From positions 99,122,923 through 99,186,922 of the forward strand of contig NC_088793.1 of assembly GCF_011386835.1 (NCBI RefSeq): a DNA stretch of 64,000 bases, given 5' to 3'. A program made the translations under genes and the position numbers. Of the stretch, positions 59,042-64,000 are shown in pieces. Positions within the stretch are counted from its first letter, which is position 1. Every line of letters begins with the position of its first letter. The notes beneath the pieces are model-generated. The model searched no databases. It was not told where the DNA came from and saw only the letters and a program-made list of their open reading frames with translations. This DNA is from Chrysemys picta bellii. Lineage: Eukaryota > Chordata > Testudines > Emydidae.

Positions 59042-60059
59042 GTATTGGAAAAAGAAAACTATGGCAGTTGCTCCTCATGGAAATTGAAAGGTAGTAGGGA
59101 AAGAGGCAATGAGAGAGAGAGACCATTAGCTGGTAGACATCCTGTGATTTAAGAGTTAAGAAACTCCAGCAAACTATCTGCAAACTATCTGTAATCGACA
59201 GGGTGCAGTTCATAACAACAGTTAGTGGATTGGTAATTATGAGCACAGACTAGCAAGAAATTGGATGTGTTCCTTCAGGAATGTTCCAGTTCTTGAGAAC
59301 AGCTATTATGATTACATAACTAATGGGTGCCTTCTGCTAAGCTGTTGTTTATTTTCAAGGCAGTTAAAAAAAATTCATTTGGGCGGAACAAAAAAGCCTC
59401 ATATAATTTTATCATTTCACTTGGTGCATTGAGGCTACATCTTAATTTCTCAGAATGACTTCAGAAATACATTACTACTTTCTGCTAATGAACATCTGCT
59501 GCTTGGAATTTGCAAGTGAGTCCTAGCGATGAACAGTGGCATTGAGCCAGTTCTCCCCCAAGAATTTGATTCTCTGCACCTACAAATGCAGTTGAGAATC
59601 ACGAGCGGAAAGATAGCAGCCAGCTTTGGGAAGCAGAACCTAAATACTCTACAATGCTATAAAATAAGAGAAAAGTAAACACACTTGAAAAACATGGCTT
59701 CTTATAATTAACTGTAGTTTAATTTGAGAAATATTGGGCTGCATTCTGCTCTCCTATTAGACTCTTACTACCCCTCATTGTTTTCAGTGGGGTTGCATGA
59801 GTGTTACTTACAGCAGAATATAGCCTATCCGTTTAAAAAAAAAATTTTTGTCACCAGACTATACCGTAGATTAATTTTATATTGACTTTCATGTAATGCA
59901 TCCCAATGTGCTCCACCTGGTAGAACTAATCAGTTATTTAAAATATCTTTTGATCTTGCAACCCTGACATAAAACAAGTAAATGTTAAAAAAACAACATG
60001 CAAAGATTTGCAGTTTTCAAAGTGGATTTAAATAGAATGAGGCTGAGCTCCTTGCACTT

Positions 60060-60178
60060 AAGGTGGGTGAGGAAATATCTTTTATTGGCCCAACTTCTGT
60101 TGGTCTGATAAAAGATATTTCCTCACCCGCCTTGTGTCCCTAATATCCTGGGACCAACTTGGCTACAAAAGTGCAGAC
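60060..60178 (+). repeat. Penelope-like terminal sequence folded as a hairpin
   Basis: The left arm GTGAGGAAATATCTTTTAT (within 60060-60085) and the right arm (60108-60133) are reverse complements with one mismatch over 26 bp. The 22-bp spacer itself holds CCAAC...GTTGG. The right side continues TAATATCCTGGGACCAACTT, the common turtle Penelope-like terminus. The related terminus at 29921 lacks the inverted arm. Confidence 0.8.
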
Positions 60179-60584
60179 TCCTTGCTCTCAGACTAAAGTG
60201 AGTTTGAAGAATGACAAGCCAAAGATGTTGGTCCAATGTTTGTGTCCAATGTTTGGAATCACCACAGAAGATGCTTCCAGCAGGTTTCCAGGGAGAACTG
60301 GTAACATAGAATTAAAAGATTTTGATGGGGTTGAAGCAAATACACATAATATCCTAGAAGCAGAGAGAGTGATTTTAAAATCCGTGTGTTTGACCAGTAG
60401 CCAAGTCAGCATTTTAAGAACAGATGAAAATGTGCTTCTGGCACCACTTTTTCATTATAAACCATCGCTTCTTTACCAGTCAGTCAAAATCCAGGGTTAA
60501 CCAATATTGTGAATCAAACTTAAGGGCAAGTTTTGCCCACAAGTACATCTATGCAAACCTGGCAGATGTTAGGTACTAAGGCCA

Positions 60585-61690
60585 GGATCCACAGAGGGAC
60601 GTAGGTGTTACAACACTAAGCTTCACCATGGCTAATTTTACCCACGTAGGAAACTGCAGGAACACCACTCTGATCCACAAAGCCTGAGTTAGGCACCTAG
60701 GCTTCCCATATAATTAATGAGGAGAAATAGGTGCCTTAGAATGTGATCCATAAAAGCAGCATGTTAGGCAGGGAGCTGCCTAAGCTAGCCAATGGGAGAT
60801 ATTGATGAGGGGGTGTATCTTAAGCCCCACCCCGTCATAGAGATAGGCACCTAAGTCAAGACTGGCAGGGAGTTACCTGTCTCTGCTAGTCAGGGCTGTC
60901 CCTAGTAGGGTGCGGGGCCCAGGGTGGAAGTGTTGAATCCATCACTTCTGGGACTGACCCGTCTCTTCCAGGACCGATCGTGCCAGCCAATCGCACTGGC
61001 CTGCAGGGCCCCCCAAAGCGCAGGGTCTGGAACGGTTACCCCGATTCACCATATCCAAGGGCTGCTAGTGATCCACAGCTGGGAACCTCTCTCCAGGAGT
61101 CAGGCAGCTCAGGAACCTAAATTGTTTATTGTGAGAATGACTGATGTGCCTGCCTCACTCCACACAAAACTGCTGTTGGTGCATAAATACTTGAAGAGCC
61201 ATTGGGCCAGAGACAGTGAGAGTGAGTAACTCTTTAGCCTGGCAGTTAGCATATCCATCTGTGAGCCTTTTAAAATCTTTTCTCCGTATCGAGCAGAGGG
61301 GGGAAATGTAACAAGGGTCTCCCATATCCGTTACTACTGGGCTAAAATTTATAAGATGGGGACCCCCACACAGAGTTTTGAATGGTACTTGGTCAGACTA
61401 GGTCTCACATGCATGTTAGGTGGCTGAACACCTGTCTTCCCCCAGTTTGTGGCTCTCTCTGGGGCTTAGGTGAGAGATAAGTGCCAGGACACCTACAAGG
61501 AGGCAGCAGTGCACATGTCCAGAGGCAGAAACTGAGGCTCCAAGGGAAGTTTTACAGCAAAAAAGTAGGCACCATGTGAGTTTGGGCACCTAGAGGGGTA
61601 GACAGCAGCTGAGCGGGAGTTTTGCGGATCTCAGTGGAGCCTACGTCTGACGGTTAGGTGCCTAAGTACCTCCCTGGAGCTGAGTTTAAA
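60585..61690. repeat. Composite repeat rich in TAGGCACCTA motifs
   Basis: The left side (GGATCCACAGAGGGACGTAG, TTAGGCACCTAGGC) and the right side (GTTAGGTGCCTAAGTACCTC) contain inverted TTAGGTGCC/GGCACCTAA words. It looks like one interspersed element, split by the hAT at 60891-61061. I recall similar sequences as common in turtles but cannot name the family; the ends are approximate. Confidence 0.5.
60891..61061. mobile_element. GC-rich hAT-like insertion with exact 8-bp duplication
   Basis: The 171-bp segment starts CAGGGCTGTCCCTAGTAGGG and ends CACCATATCCAAGGG. The octamer CTGCTAGT occurs directly on both sides (60883-60890 and 61062-61069), and removing the segment plus one octamer restores a continuous host repeat. 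The length of the duplication and the CAGGG start point to hAT. The right inverted terminus is weak. Confidence 0.75.
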
Positions 61691-63228
61691 TGTCTGATCT
61701 CATGAAGTTCTCACAACCTTGAAGATTCCCGATTGACTATTGAGGAGTGAACAGTAACTTTCCTGTAAGTGGAACATTCCATTCTAGCAGGGTGCTCTCT
61801 TAACAAAAGTGTTCATATAAACAAAACAGGCAGAGGATAATAACTAGGAATAAAATGTCGCAATGATTCTATTAAGTATGCAACAGTACGTATTTACTTA
61901 TGGCAGGAAAGTTCAAGAAGTGCTTTGTTTTCTTTCATCGTTTTCACCCATCCTACTGACAAGATGCCATCTTTCTGCCTCAAGTGATATTCCCATTTCT
62001 ATGTATTGATTTATACAAAGAGAGTGCATGAACTGGCATTTATACAAAGCCTTACTACCATGTGCACCAGCAGATACTCGCCTTGTCTGGCATGAGAACA
62101 GAACGTTTGTCAGATAACTCAAAATATTTAATACATAAAAGATATGCTTAAGTAGGAAAAATACATATTCTGTCTAATGTAATATTTTCTGTGGCAGTGG
62201 TGATAAATATAGAATATATGGCTTTTGCTGTTTATCTTTGCTTCATCTGCACTATGTTCACTAACCCATTTCTATTAGACTACTTTTCACTTTCCAAGCC
62301 AGTGAGTAGTTGTACACAACCATCTTTTAAAACCACAACAAAATGTGCCAGTAAAATGTTTCCTTTTTTCTCCTCAAATTTTGAATTTCCCCCAGATAGA
62401 CTCATTGCCGTTCATAAACAGGGAATATCCAGCCCCGGAGCAGTAGCATCATTGTAGTCTGATAACGTGCAACTCAGCAAGATTAGGATGTGCAGATTGT
62501 CTTCTTTACTGTTGGATGAACAACATTTGCTTCTAACCTTTGTAGGTGTGAGATATAACTTATGTCCAGTCATTTCTATTTTAGGTAAATCTTAGTGAAT
62601 TCCTAAATTATCTATTTCTTTCCATTAAAAAAAAATTAAAATTGGATGCCTATCCACATCCTTGGATGCCCTGACCATATTTTTAAAAGAACAGTCCTTA
62701 CAAGGAAGAAGCCCTCAGTAGCACAGCAAAGCCCATGCCCCCTCCCCCGCCCAACACATTCACCAACTTTAAATTAACCAGCCAGAAATTTAAAACAACA
62801 AAATATATACCATATCACCCCAAAATCCCATCCCTGACCCAAACCTCAGTCCTTCCCTACAGACCTAGCAAATAAAGAGTCTTTGCAGTGTGCCCTAAAG
62901 TTCATATAATTGGTTATATGCCATCACACCTCAGACCTGTACAGTTGGACTAATAGTAAGGGGGACTAGTCCTGCAGTGAGCTCTGTGTGGGCATTCCCC
63001 TATGCCTGCATGGAGTAACATTCAAGTCAGTGAGGCTCCACGCAGCTGGAAGGATCTGCCCACGTAGCAGGGGTTCTTTGCAGGATTAGGGTTTAAGGAA
63101 TACAAAAAACAATGACACATCTATAACAATTCTCTGATGAATTGTAAAATAGCTTTTGTTGTTGCTTTTTTGTGAAAGGTGTAGGATAAAAATTTCAAAA
63201 GTGATTATGTCGCAGTTTCAACAGAGAC

Positions 63229-63491
63229 TGAGGGTATGTCTGCACTGCAATCCCAGCTGTGACTGCAGCACATGTAGACATACCCGAGCTAGCTTTGAAC
63301 GAGCTAGCTCAGACAACGATAGCAGTGAAGCTGCAGCAGCATGGACTAGCCACTAGAGTACATACCTGAGGTCCTAGGCAGGCTTGTACTACTGCAGCTT
63401 CACTGCTATCGTTATTTTTAGATGAGAGCTAGCTAGGGTATGTCTGTCCATGTTGCCATCACACCTCTGACTGCAATGTAGACATATTCTA
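63229..63491. mobile_element. Palindromic non-autonomous DNA element
   Basis: The termini AGGGTATGTCTGCACTGCAA and, on the other strand, AGAATATGTCTACATTGCAG are inverted. Inner arms AACGATAGCAGTGAAGCTGC (about 63316) and its inverse (about 63393) form a long foldback. A cysteine-rich chance frame across it (63156-63356) is not a laminin exon. No transposase. Confidence 0.7.
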
Positions 63492-64000
63492 AGGCACTTT
63501 GCGCCTTAGTCTCATTGAAAGTCAGTGGAACTTTTGCTCCTAAATGCCCAAATCATTTTTGAAAATGGGGCTTAGGCATCTAAGTCATATAGGTGCTTTA
63601 GAAAATTTTATTCACGGTATATTCTGAATATACCATGGGGTGTTATGGCATAAATATTTTATCAGTATTAGAATGAGATACCCTGCATAGTGGCTTTGGC
63701 ATTTATGAGTAATTCTGCCATCTTGAACACCTGCCCATAAAATTTTATACACACCACTGTGCAGTCTATCCCTTTTTGCCCCCTTCTCCCCTTCTGTGTG
63801 TCTGTGTATAAACACATAAGCTCGCTTGCTCTCCATTTTCAGAGGGGGATCTCTGTCATTTATTCTTCTTATCATTAGTAAACTTGAATTTTAAAAACAG
63901 TAAACCGTCCTCTACAACTCATTTACGTTTCACTTTTTCATTCCATCTTGCCCCACCCCCTTGTTCCCTGCTCAATGTCCCAAATTATCACCTGACATTT

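Larger units (their letters stand above)
59042..64000 (+). other. LAMA1: LAMA1 intron (5' part) to window end
   Basis: At least 5.0 kb of intron; I searched for the expected next coiled-coil exon and did not find it. It holds a Penelope terminal hairpin (60060-60178), a composite palindromic repeat (60585-61690) with a nested hAT (60891-61061), and a palindromic DNA element (63229-63491). 59042-60059 and 61691-63228 show nothing classified. Confidence 0.75.

Noticed and set aside
63156..63356. Cysteine-rich frame (CLHCNPSCDCSTC) resembling an EGF-like exon
   Set aside because: It lies across the left terminus of the palindromic DNA element at 63229, lacks LE spacing and suitable splice sites, and would fall after the start of the coiled coil, where no LE module is expected.
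1..64000. CRISPR arrays, operons, ribosome binding sites or phage-type systems
   Set aside because: The sequence is vertebrate nuclear DNA; repeats present are microsatellites and transposable elements, not spaced direct repeats.

Overview
The window is a piece of a vertebrate nuclear genome, most likely from a cryptodiran turtle. It has widely spaced GT-AG exons, long introns, and a repeat set typical of turtles: CR1 LINEs, Penelope-like elements with GIY-YIG endonuclease, L2, a tRNA-derived Pol III SINE with a CR1-like tail that resembles the turtle CryI type, hAT and Tigger DNA elements, a Gypsy LTR element and a retroviral-type solo LTR. The turtle call rests on recognising these repeats by eye and not on a database search.

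One protein-coding gene is visible: an internal part of LAMA1 (laminin subunit alpha-1) on the + strand. Fifteen exons lie between 2730 and 59041. Their phases join without a break and give 2,215 nt (about 738 residues). In order they encode laminin EGF-like (LE) modules (exons at 2730, 7218, 10819 and 12769), the second laminin IV type A domain inserted into a split LE module (20090 to 25771), more LE modules (32489 to 39847), and the start of the alpha-helical coiled coil that assembles with the beta and gamma chains (49175 to 59041). The 5' end of the gene (signal peptide, LN domain, first LE block, first domain IV) and the 3' end (rest of the coiled coil, LG domains) lie outside the window. 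No other gene is supported.

Everything else is intron. 1-2730: mostly plain sequence. 2.9-7.2 kb: two related hAT elements carrying tRNA-like arms, and a CR1 tail. 7.4-10.8 kb: a solo LTR and a SINE. 12.9-20.1 kb: a 5.2-kb decayed Gypsy element antisense to LAMA1. 25.8-32.5 kb: a Tigger element with a nested hAT, a third TAGAGCTG hAT, a CR1 fragment and a Penelope-like element. 33.8-38.6 kb: an L2 LINE and a CTCCTGGG-type DNA element. 39.8-49.2 kb: the largest intron, AT-rich, with two hAT elements. 50.0-58.9 kb: a 1.8-kb CR1 directly followed by a head-to-head Penelope-like pair. 59-64 kb: a Penelope terminal hairpin, a low-copy-looking palindromic repeat with a nested hAT, and a palindromic DNA element.

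No undescribed biological system stands out. The most unusual items are the head-to-head Penelope-like structure, the tRNA-like arrays inside hAT elements, an extra cysteine in one LE module of LAMA1, and several nested insertions with readable target-site duplications.
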